A stretch of 64,000 bases of DNA from Bolinopsis microptera (Eukaryota > Ctenophora > Tentaculata > Lobata > Bolinopsidae): NCBI RefSeq assembly GCF_026151205.1, contig NC_087082.1, positions 15,843,365-15,907,364 of the forward strand. The letters are read 5' to 3'. Numbering within the stretch: the stretch's first letter is position 1; each line of letters begins with the position of its first letter. The notes under the pieces were generated by a model, which was not told the DNA's origin, made no database searches, and worked only from the letters and a program-made list of their open reading frames with translations. Position numbers and translations under genes: made by a program. Below are positions 34,839 to 45,635 of the stretch, in pieces.

Positions 34839-35811
34839 TCCTGATCCAGAAGATCAGAGTTTGCTAGGGTCTCCAGATGACTAATTCAAATTGGTGTCTC
34901 CAGATGGCAAGGTATCAGGTTCAACTCACTTTGTTCGGCGGAATTTCATGGACCGTGTACCACCTTTCTTACAACTGTATTGATCACACACAAAAAAATT
35001 TATTCCATGGCAACCGTCGCGTGTGATCTTATTGTCATTGATCACATTTACAGAATTTGTGGACCTTTACTGATAGTTGAAATTCGACATATGACGTCAT
35101 CTAGCGTCTTCTAGCGTCATCTAGCGTGAAATATCGCCAGATGATGATAGATGACGCTAGATGACGCTAGATGACGCTAGATGACGCCAATTAGCGACAT
35201 TGTCGCTAAGTGCACGGCACCTTTCGAATGTCGCTATCTAGCGCTATCTAGCGCTATCTAGCGCTATCTAGCGCTATCTAGCGCTATATGACGCTATATG
35301 ACGCTAGATGACGCTAGATGACGCTAGATGACGCTAGATGACGCTAAGCACGCAGCACTGACGCCAGGCGACAGATAGCGCTATTTTCATAAAAATTCTA
35401 GGGACGACATCTAGCGTCATCTAGCGTCATATGTTGCCGCGACATCTGACGCTATCTGACGCCATCTAGCGATATCTGACGTCATCTGACGACATCTGTC
35501 GCGACGACATCTGACGCAGGCGACATCAAGCGCTGGATAGCGGGATAAGTCAGTTTACGACAGTTCACGCTATCTAGCGCTATATAGCGCCAGATAGCGC
35601 TATATAGCGTCAGATGTCGTTGCGACATATAGCGCTAGATAGCGTTAGATAGCGCTAAATAGCGTTAGATAGCGCTAAATAGCGAAGAATTTTGGGTCGT
35701 GACAGTCCAGGCTATTTAGCGCTAGATGTCGCTATCTAGCGCTATATGTTGCTGCGTCAGATGTCGTCGCTACATATAGCACAAGATATCATATCCTATC
35801 ACATCCTAACT

Positions 35812-36104
<293 letters not shown>

Positions 36105-36329
36105 ACTGGGACCGTAAGCGCAGCCTGTCTTTTCCCACCCAATCTTTTTTGTTATTTTTATTTTATATGAAAATTAATTTTTACTGTGTATGAAAATTAA
36201 TTATAATTTAAGTGAGAATGCAAATGATATAACTATAAGCTTGCGCGGCTCGTCGAAGTCACCCAACTATTACACTCGATTTATCAAATATTCGGCTGAG
36301 TGGAACAAAATATTAAATATCACCTAATC

Positions 36330-36616
36330 AAGGGGTCGTTTACATATTATAATTATATAAAGGGCCTGATGCCGCCGGCCGGGGTTTTCCAAATTATTAC
36401 GCTCGCTAGTGTGATTGTGACATAATACTAATAGCTTAATAGCTATGTATGGAACTGATTACTAACAATGAGGGGTCTTTTACATACCCCGTAATCAGTT
36501 TTACCATAGCTATTATATTTATGTCAATATTACACTAGCGTAATCAATAATCATTTGAAAACCCCAACCTCCTCAGCTGATTACGTAATACTAATATGTA
36601 AACGACCGTCGACCCT
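36330..36616. mobile_element. MITE with inverted ends
   Basis: Outer ends AAGGGGTCGTTTACATATTA and TAATATGTAAACGACCGTCG are complementary. A second inner inverted pair (CTAGTGTGATTGTGACATAA, against TTATGTCAATATTACACTAG) surrounds the centre, with a GATTACGGGGTATG/CAGTTTTACC region. No ORF. Nested inside the foldback element. Confidence 0.7.
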
Positions 36617-36679
36617 TAACATTTCGGGATCGGAAGAAAGCGGCACGTACTATTTCGACGAAATTTATACAAGTTACTA

Positions 36680-37320
36680 ACATCGTTGATTCATGATGCC
36701 AATCTTTCACAGCTCAGTGGTGCATTTTGCCAAAAAGCATTATTGGATACCGAGTTAAGCATTTTTGGATGCGCGGCGCGACACACTCACAGTAACGCAT
36801 CGCGTTGATTCATGATGTCAATCCTTCACTGTTCATGTTCACAGCTCGGCGAGGCCCAGTCATGGTGCATATCGCCAATTTAGTAACATAGTTGGTCAGT
36901 TCGTACAAAAGTCAGGCACGTTTTTTCAGTTCGGGATTAGTTTGGGAAAAATTCGCCTCATAAATTTTCGAAATATATAATAAAAAGCTAATTGCAAAAA
37001 TGTGTGTTAAAATGGCGGGAAACGATGACGTGCGGATGCATGTTAATATTTTAAATCTGAAATGTAACCTCCCGGACAAAAATAACAAATTTTTCGGACT
37101 GAAGTGATTACTGATTAAAAAACAAATTTTTTAAAAAAAATTCGGTAAAAATTCATCGACAGCTTTTTAAAATTTGTACAGTTCGACACCTTTTAAAAGT
37201 TCGTACATACAGTAACGTACTGACCAAGTATGTTTAGTAAAGCACTAGTGGTTGCAAGAAGCATTATATTATTGGCTGCGCGGCGCGGCCCAGTAGTGCA
37301 TCGCCCTACAACAAACATCG
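36680..37320. repeat. Dispersed repeat family B copies
   Basis: Modules GATGCCAATCTTTCACAGCT, GATGCGCGGCGCGACAC and CAGTAACGCATCGCG (36680-36860), and AGAAGCATTATATTATTGGC with GCGCGGCCCAGTAGTGCATC (37240-37320). Between them lies unremarkable AT-rich DNA. Confidence 0.65.
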
Positions 37321-37387
37321 TCAAATAGATTACTCGAAGCTCAAAGCTGTAAAGTATTTATCCAAAATAATTTCGATCCCGAGGATT

Positions 37388-37990
37388 GTTACTGGGCCGC
37401 GCTCAGCCTGTCATTCCGCCAAATCTTTATTCGCCAAATCTTAATGTTTATGAACACGTACATACAACATAATAGCTTGGGTTCCCAGGTAAGAGGATTG
37501 ACATAACTTATAAATTTATAATATATTAATTCTAAATACTGAATGCATCGCATTTTAAGGGTTTTGGTATTTTCGTAGCTAAATTGCACTAAAGCTTTCG
37601 CGCTTGCACTTCACACTTGCGCGTAGTTCGTAAACTGAAAACTCGTGCAGGTACGATATATGTGATTACTGAACAATAAATTCGGCTCGACTCTCATTAC
37701 ATTCTTTTAATAACTTGCTGTGCGAGATTTCAATACTATCAATTTGCAAATGCTAATTTAACATTTAGATCTACTAGCGAGAGGGCTATGGTTAGAGCAT
37801 AAACAGGTTTTACTGGGCCGCGCTCAGCCTGTCATTCCGCCAAATCTTTATTCGGTTTCTGAGGCCCCAATTGGTTCTAAATGATCACGTGAATGCTGGT
37901 CACGCGCACATCAACTTCCAATGAGCGTACTGCCATTTTTTCTGAGGCGATGGAGGTATGTTAATGAACATAATAGCCTGGGGTCCTCAG
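37388..37990. repeat. Two dispersed repeat family C copies
   Basis: TACTGGGCCGCGCTCAGCCT and GTCATTCCGCCAAATCTTTA at 37388 and again at 37808. The matching ends are GAACATAATAGCCTGGGG-like at 37475 (variant) and 37965. The second copy carries about 100 bp of extra sequence in the middle. Confidence 0.7.
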
Positions 37991-38106
37991 GTAAAAACAG
38001 GTTATACTGGACGAATCTCACTCGTTAACGGGTGATACTCGTAATTTACTATCACGCGCCGCTTTTTCTCAAAATATTAGTCTAAGCCTATACCAGCCGG
38101 CAAAGT

Positions 38107-38580
38107 TTTTATATGTAACCTACATACAACGTTAAAATTTAGTTGAGTTTTGAACGTTGCTTATAGTTGATAAGGTAACCTTGATCTAACGTAAAATAAT
38201 AAACGTTTTGCAACGTTAAAAATAAAACCTATAACCAACGTTAGATATTTAACGTTTAACAACGTTTTATATGTAACCTACATACAACTTTAAAATGTAG
38301 TTGAATTTTAAACCCTGCTTATAGTTAATAAGGTAACCTTGATCTGACGTCAAATAATAAACGTTTTGCAACGTTAAAAATAAAACCTATAACCAACGTT
38401 AGATATTTAACGTTTAACAACGTTTTATATGTAACCTACATACAACTTTAAAATGTAGTTGAATTTTAAACTCTGCTTATAGTTAATAAGGTAACCTTGA
38501 TCTGACGTCAAATAATAAACGTTTTGCAACGTTAAAAATAAAACTTATAACCAACGTTAGATATTTAACGTTTAACAACT
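38107..38580. repeat. 158-bp tandem repeat, three copies
   Basis: The phrase ATGTAACCTACATACAAC starts at 38113, 38271 and 38429, an exact 158 bp period. Each unit is rich in the palindrome AACGTT (AACGTTTTGCAACGTTAAAA, CCAACGTTAGATATTTAACG). It directly abuts the right-arm AGCGCTATCT array. Confidence 0.95.
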
Positions 38581-39275
38581 ATAGCCATAGCTATAGCTGT
38601 CGCCGCGATATCTAGCGCTAGATAGCGCTATCTAGCGCTATCTAGCGTTAACTGTCACAAACTGATATTCTCCGCTAGATAGCGCTATCTAGCGCTAACA
38701 AGCGTTATCTAGCGGAGAATGTCGGTTTGTGACAGTTTACGCTAGATAGCGCTATCTAGCGCTAGCTGTCGCCGCGATATCTAGCGCTAGATAGCGCTAT
38801 CTAGCGCTATCTAGCGTAAACTGTCACAAACCGACATTCTCCGCTAGATAGCGCCAGATAGCGCTAGATAGCGCTAGATAGCGCTGCGTCAGATGTCGTT
38901 GCGACATATAGCGTTAGATAGCGCTAGATACCGCTAGATGTCGCAAAAAAAAGGGCGGAAATTTTATGAAAATAGCGCTATCTGTCGACTGGCGTCAGTG
39001 CTGCGTGCTTAGCGTCATCTAGCGTCATCTAGCGTCATCTAGCGTCATATAGCGTCATATAGCGTCATATAGCGCTAGATAGCGCTAGATAGCGCTAGAT
39101 AGCGACATTCGAAAGGTGCCGTGCACTTAGCGACAATGTCGCTAATTGGCGTCATCTAGCGTCATCTAGCGTCATCTAGCGTCATCTATCATCATCTGGC
39201 GATATTTCACGCTAGATGACGCTAGATGACGCTAGATGACGTCATATGTCGAATTTCAACTATCAGTAAAGGTCC

Positions 39276-39555
39276 GAATGTTTCATGCTAGTCTTTGTTG
39301 GTGTTCCGAGCTTCTTTCCGTCCGGCTCAGTACTTAACTCATTCTCTTTACTGATAGTTGAAATTCGACATATGACGTCATCTAGCGTCTTCTAGCGTCA
39401 TCTAGCGTGAAATATCGCCAGATGATGATAGATGACGCTAGATGACGTCATATGTCGAATTTCAACTATCAGTAAAGGTCCGAATGTTTCATGCTAGTCT
39501 TTGTTGGTGTTCCGAGCTTCTTTCCGTCCGGCTCAGTACTTAACTCATTCTCGAA
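39276..39555. repeat. Tandem-duplicated flank with a mini foldback copy
   Basis: A segment of about 70-75 bp (GTCCGAATGTTTCATGCTAG ... AACTCATTCTC) occurs at 39273-39345 and again at 39477-39553. Between them (39346-39478) is a 133-bp mini version of the foldback element, with both ends CTTTACTGATAGTTGAAATT and complement, and a few CTAGCGTCAT units. Confidence 0.9.
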
Positions 39556-39559
39556 AATT

Positions 39560-40370
39560 GAAATTTACTCTACTATTTGAACATTTAGCAGGATCGACTG
39601 AGCGAGCATGGATTCTGATGTTTTGCTTTTTTTTGCGTACGTTTTGGAACTGTTGATGTTAGGCCCAAGGGATTTGATAGATCCTATTATATCTTTCAAT
39701 CACCTTCGTATACCATCAATCTGCCGTGTTAATTTGTTTCAGTAATCAATTTATTTATCTCAAAAGGGGTTACATTTTTTCTTCTTTTAGAAGTACAGTC
39801 CAAAGTAAAGTGCTACTGCAGATAGCTGTGCAGATGATACGGTTATTATCTACACTATTGCCTTGGTTAGGCTTCTTTCTTGTGCGGGAAGCAACTTGTG
39901 ATGACTCAGACCAAGGTTTCTATTTTCTAGTATTATGTTATTTATCATTACATTTAATGTAACATTTATTTTTAATCAATTATAGCATCTCTATCATTTG
40001 CAACGGGTAATCGCGGGAAGTGTTGGGTACGGTTAGCAGCATACATTTCTAACTTTGCAATTGTATAAAAAGTTTCGTCGATGTATAATTCGATTGTAAA
40101 TGAATAGTATTAAATTTGAATATGTAGTTGCAATATTAAAAAACATTAAAAAACAATACACCTTGCTGCTCGCAGTAAGTTTATAATTATATCATTCTCA
40201 TTTAATGAATATCATCAAATAATGCAGCTATTCTTCAGAGGCTACATTACAACTGTTACTCAATTCGTCTCCAGTAACACAGCTTGTCTCCGGTTTCAAG
40301 CTAACATTGGAGTGTGATATTGCCGGTGGAGCGAAATCGATTAATTGGTCAGTTACAATACTATATATAT
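39560..40370. other. Non-coding spacer
   Basis: AT-rich. Short ORFs such as 39726-39962 have no recognisable features. Confidence 0.4.
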
Positions 40371-40372
40371 AG

Positions 40373-40714
40373 TATTTTACCAAAACCCATAATCATGGGT
40401 AGAGTGGACCGCTGCCAGTGTCTCTCTTTACCAAACAAAAGGAAATGATATTAATTTGATTGACCGTTCTCAAATGCAAAATGATACCGAGAATGAAATC
40501 GGTCGCTCGCTTTTCCCCCACAGATGCCTTTGGGTAGTTCTTCTTAATCTATTACAATTGTAAATGAATGGGAAAAGCGAGGGACCGATTTCATTCTCGG
40601 TATCATTTTGCATTTGAGAACGGTCAATCAAATTAATATCATTTCCTTTTGTTTGGTAAAGAGAGACACTGGCAGCGGTCCACTCTACCCATGATTATGG
40701 GTTTTGGTAAAATA
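40373..40714. mobile_element. Hairpin MITE with near-perfect 147-bp arms
   Basis: The left arm (40373-40519) and right arm (40571-40714) are almost exactly complementary, for example TATTTTACCAAAACCCATAA against its complement, and GAATGAAATCGGTCGCTCGC against GCGAGGGACCGATTTCATTC. The loop is about 50 bp. No ORF. If transcribed it would form a long double-stranded hairpin. Confidence 0.92.
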
Positions 40715-40719
40715 TCATC

Positions 40720-42060
40720 TCTTTTTGATTATAATGTCAGGGTACTTTATAAAGTCGAAATATAAACTGATATCTTCATTAATATTAATAAGGAGGAAGT
40801 TTCAACGATTTCGAAATTTTTCCTTTTAAAACATTTCCTTGTGTTTAGGTAAGCATATCGGTCGATCACTGACTGAATATGCCACTTTATACTCATTCAA
40901 GTTGGCATTAAATTCATACATAATGACATTAAAAAGCAGAATTTGTTGGAAATCACGAATGAGCAAAATTCTCACCTTTCGCACGTGCAAACTTTGAGCG
41001 GACGTTGCGTGCGCATCCAATATTGAATCGCCGTAAATTTTTGCATGTAATTGTTTTATATATAGTTTGATAAGCATGCAAAGTTTCAAAGTATTTCAAC
41101 AAGAACTGTAATCACAACGGCACTCTAAAGTTGACAGAAAATGACGAAAACAGCAATTTTCTATCAATTTGGGCGTGTCCCCACGTGTGCAAATTTTCTA
41201 TTTTCAACTTTAAAACTAGCCTAATGCACAATTTATACCTATAGGAAGCAGAACTGAGCTCCACGACCCAAGGCATGGCCCAACACCAGAGAATACTAAA
41301 TCGCAAAATTGACGTTTTTATAAAATAATTCTTCAAAAAAGCACAAACTTCAATGACGAATATCTTTATGAAGGAGCAAGCTAGAAAAACTTTCCGGTAG
41401 ATTTTCAGAATGCTTGAACAATTATCTAAGATGAAAATTTCCTCAGATTTTGAATAAAATTACTCCTTAATGGTTTAAAATTAATCTTAAAAGTTATTAC
41501 TTTGTCAAAAATCAAGTTTTAAAAACGGTTAACTTGATGACGTCATCAAGGGGTGTTCATGACGTCAAATAATTTTTTTATACAATGTAAACTAAAGTGT
41601 AAACAATTATTTTCAAGACCTGTGGTCGGAAATGGCTGTATCTTTTATACTTTTGAATCTATGGACAATTAAATACAGGCTACAATTGACTGGCAAAGCG
41701 TCTATCCCTGAATATATGTATATAGGTATGTATGTATCACGACAATCTATCGTAAAACAGGGGTTCTAGAAAACCCATTTCCCGATGATCCTGAGACCTG
41801 AAACTTTTTTTGCAGTCGATTTGGTCAACGTCTAGACGCCCTGAAAAATTTCAGATCTGTAACTCAATTTTAACATGGTTTTTAAGGCACCTGAATATGG
41901 CGATTTTGGGTTTTTTACCGAATTTCGTATAACAGTGCTGGCGAGTATTTTATGCAAATTTCTTGAAAATCTCAACATAACTATTTTTATTCCTGTCATC
42001 TTTGACATCAAATTAGAATGTTTTGAACTAAAAATAAATCTGCTGAACGACTTCCGATGA
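40720..42060. other. Non-coding stretch
   Basis: AT-rich, with a degenerate low-identity repeat feel (TTTTTGGCGAA/AAATTT motifs). The 189-codon minus ORF at 41832-42401 crosses the GC hairpins and a tandem repeat and is not credible. Confidence 0.4.
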
Positions 42061-42082
42061 GTCTTAATGCCTGAAAAACTCC

Positions 42083-42142
42083 TGCCGGAGGCGGCGGCCT
42101 TCGGCCGCCGCCTCCGGCCGGAGTGCACGCTTCGCGTGCACG
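42083..42142. repeat. Two GC-rich hairpins
   Basis: GCCGGAGGCGGCGGCC, TTC, then the exact complement makes a 16-bp stem closing a C(TTCG)G loop. It is followed at once by GTGCACGC, TTC, GCGTGCAC, an 8-bp stem. This is strikingly GC-rich for the region. It could be a structural end of an element. Confidence 0.9.
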
Positions 42143-42163
42143 AAAGAGACTTGTAACGTGTAC

Positions 42164-42248
42164 CAAAGGGGGTATAATAGTAAAGGGGGTTTAATAGTAA
42201 AGGGGGTATAATAGTAAAGGGGGTATAATAGTAAATGGGGTACATAGT
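42164..42248. repeat. 17-bp tandem repeat (AAAGGGGGTATAATAGT)
   Basis: Starts at 42165, 42182, 42199 and 42216, plus a decayed fifth copy. It directly follows the GC-rich hairpins. Confidence 0.93.
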
Positions 42249-42290
42249 ATACCCACAATAAATGCAACGGTCGTGCTTGCCAGCACTGTG

Positions 42291-45159
42291 ACAGACAGAT
42301 CCGTCCGAAAAAATCGATCTGCTGACACTCAAAGCTTTCAGAGGATTTTTGACGTTTTTGAGTCCCATTAGGTGCCCTTTATGGCTGACCAACTTTTCCA
42401 AACTTTTCCACTTGTCTTAAGGCCACTTTTTGCCACTTTACCACTTTTTACCACCTTTCTTGTTTGTCGAATATCTTTAGTTGTGAACATCGTAAAAGGT
42501 TACGAATCAATCGAGTGTGTTCATATTACCATGAAGAAAAACTTTTGTTCTAACAATTTTTACGTCAGATAATCAGTTAATTGGATAATTATCAATTAGC
42601 TAATTAGCAAAATTCGAAAAAATTTTTATCGGCTCAAAATGATCGGAATAGCTTAAAACACGGAAAAAAGTATTTTTTAGAAAAACTTTGAAAATTTTTC
42701 ACTTACATTTTTTTTCCGAGACTTATAAAAATTTCGAAAATTCGAAATATTTTTTTCCGCAAAAAGTGATCAAATTGCATGAAACGCGGAGAAAAATGCT
42801 TTTCAAAAAAACTTAGTGAATTTTTCGTTTCAACAATACTTAAATCACCAATATTTGTAGTTGGAGTTCAGTAAATCGCGGCAGATTTTAGTAATCAGGA
42901 ATTACTAAGTGGAAAGGTCTGGAACTGAAAAACGTTAACCATACGATATAAGAGTTTCATAACTAATTACAATACAGCCTTATCGATTTTCACAGAAACT
43001 GCACCAATGGCACAGTCAAGATCGAAAGACGAAACGATAGCCTGCTGTACTATCATTTTATTGACTTCAATGATGAATCAGTGGGGTTAAGATAATCACA
43101 TTTGTAATAAATAAAACCTCTCTGTACCGTCAACTGTGCTAATCTAAACCGGCCTACCTGGATTACCAGACCTCTTCTTTTCCTCAACAATCAAACCAAG
43201 TTGTTCATATCGCATTTGGTGGGCGATGTAAGTACATATCGAGCTGTATTCAATCACAATACAACACAATACGTGTATATTATATTATGGCCCTTAATGA
43301 GGTTTATGAAACGCTTAATACCGTGAAAAACCCGGTATGGAGACGTTTTACAGTTTATCACGAAAACGTATACTTGGCCTCATGGCTCATTTACAGTTCG
43401 AAGAAGGCAAGAACAGACCAGGGAAACTAAGGAACAGCCAGGTCTAGGAAGCAAGTGTAAATACACCTTCCAACATCTACTGTGACTTGTTTTGTATTGT
43501 ACTGCATACCGCTTCATTTGCTATGCGGGATAAAATCACCCCCATATGTCAGGGTCGGCTGAAAGTAAAATAAACAAGGGTAACATACGGGCAAGGATAA
43601 GATTTAGATACGAGCGTCGAGCAAGGGGTGGTACTGGTAAAGAACCGATAATAATTCATTCAGTGAAATGTTCCACGAGAGTCAGGATATTTTTGAAATT
43701 GCTAATAGAGACAGATCCCATGATCAGGAAGCTGAAGACGATTTACACAAGTATTTTGAAAGCTCCTGCTAATAAAATCTTTCGTATCACTTATATGTTT
43801 TAAATATCCCCCTCCAGGCTGATCAGGAAGGATTGTTAATGTTATTGAGGATGTTGATTTGAAATCCGGACGTTGTGAAGTAAAAATACAGGTTCTTTCC
43901 GCACGATATTCGGGGCCCATCATAATCAGCTCGGGATTAATGTGGGACAGATCGAAATTCGAAGAGCATTGAAAAGAGCGAGTTGACATTTTAAGCTTTC
44001 TGGTCTTTTCTTGCCTTCTTTGAGCTGTCAAAGAGTCATGAGGCCAAGTAGACGTTTTCGTGATAAACTGTAAAACCTCTCCATACCGGGCCTCTCACGG
44101 GAGAAACGAGAAGTGTACGATATAGAATTAGAACGTTTCATATACCTCATTAAGGGCCATAATATAATATACACGTATTGTGTTGTATTGTGATTGAATA
44201 CAGCTCGATATGTACTTACATCGCCCACCAAATGCGATATGAACAACTTGGTTTGATTGTTGAGGAAAAGAAGAGGTCTGGTAATCCAGGTAGGCCGGTT
44301 TAGATTAGCACAATTGACGGTACAGAGAGGTTTTATTTATTACAAATGTGATTATCTTAACCCCACTGATTCATCATTGAAGTCAATAAAATGATAGTAC
44401 AGCAGGCTATCGTTTCGTCTTTCGATCTTGACTGTGCCATTGGTGCAGTTTCTGTGAAAATCGATAAGGCTGTATTGTAATTAGTTATGAAACTCTTATA
44501 TCGTATGGTTAACGTTTTTCAGTTTCAGACCTAATTTCCACTTAGTAATTCCTGATTACTAAAATCTGCCGCGATTTACTGAACTCCAACTACAAATATT
44601 GGTGATTTAAGTATTGTTGAAACGAAAAATTCACTAAGTTTTTTTGAAAAGCATTTTTCTCCGCGTTTCATGCAATTTGATCACTTTTTGCGGAAAAAAA
44701 TATTTCGAATTTTCGAAATTTTTATAAGTCTCGGAAAAAAAATGTAAGTGAAAAATTTTCAAAGTTTTTCTAAAAACTACTTTTTTCCGTGTTTTAAGCT
44801 ATTCCGATCATTTTGAGCCGATAAAAATTTTTTCGAATTTTGCTAATTAGCTAATTGATAATTATCCAATTAACTGATTATCTGACGTAAAAATTGTTAG
44901 AACAAAAGTTTTTCTTCATGGTAATATGAACACACTCGATTGATTCGTAACCTTTTACGATGTTCACAACTAAAGATATTCGACAAACAAGAAAGGTGGT
45001 AAAAAGTGGTAAAGTGGCAAAAAGTGGCCTTAAGACAAGTGGAAAAGTTTGGAAAAGTTGGTCAGCCATAAAGGGCACCTAATGGGACTCAAAAACGTCA
45101 AAAATCCTCTGAAAGCTTTGAGTGTCAGCAGATCGATTTTTTCGGACGGATCTGTCTGT
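42291..45159. repeat. Large inverted repeat, 1.1 kb arms
   Basis: The left arm (42291 to about 43386) and right arm (about 44034 to 45159) are reverse complements with very few differences. Both contain, for example, AAAAATCGATCTGCTGACAC, the GTTAACCATACGATATAAG region and CCGGCCTACCTGGATTACC, each in opposite orientation. Weaker similarity continues inward (GAAGGCAAGA/TCTTGCCTTC). The single-copy centre is about 650 bp. Identical 66-codon ORFs in the two arms (42372-42572 and 44878-45078) simply reflect the duplication. It is either a foldback element or an inverted duplication. Confidence 0.95.
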
Positions 45160-45295
45160 ACTAATACTCTGTTACCGGCTTAATCAAATTCTCCCTAATA
45201 CTAAGTTTCTTTGAGTAATAGCCGTAATGAATTAGATGTCTATAATCATAAGATTTAAATCAAATTTCATTGAAATAATTGTAACGGTTTGTAAG

Positions 45296-45635
45296 GTTTC
45301 AAAACGACGAAAAGTTAACAGTCTACGAAGAGGTATCCAAAACGAAAGTGGAATCAAATGATGAACTCATCGAAAAGATGAAAATATCACTGATAACGAA
45401 CAACGATAACAATGACCCGGTGGATAATCAATTTAAGTGTCAAGGGATGATATCGGACGAGACTAATTTCAATTCCAACAGTATTCTTCTTCAAGTGTTT
45501 CCTGCTAAAACTACAAAGGTTCCTGCAGATAATGGACATACTTATGAGGATGAGTCCCACGAGCTTGTGTGTCAGTTCCCATACATGAGTGACGTGGCGA
45601 CTACGTACACTGTATCGTGGGAATTAAATGAACAA
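45296..45635 (+). CDS. Receptor exon 1 (first visible)
   Basis: Opens after TTTGTAAG and closes at GAACAA|GTAAGA, leaving phase 0. It reads FQNDEKLTVYEEVSKTKVE, QFKCQGMISDETNFNS and then DESHELVCQFPYMSD and TYTVSWELNEQ. The Cys followed about 17 residues later by Trp is the B/C-strand core of an Ig-like domain. Confidence 0.65.

Noticed and set aside
41832-42401. 189-codon minus-strand ORF
   Set aside because: It crosses two GC hairpins, a 17-bp tandem repeat (giving a YYYTPF-type repeat) and the end of a large inverted repeat. No protein-like conservation.
42372-45078. Two identical 66-codon ORFs as a duplicated gene
   Set aside because: They lie in the arms of the inverted repeat and are identical only because the DNA is. 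Composition is not protein-like.
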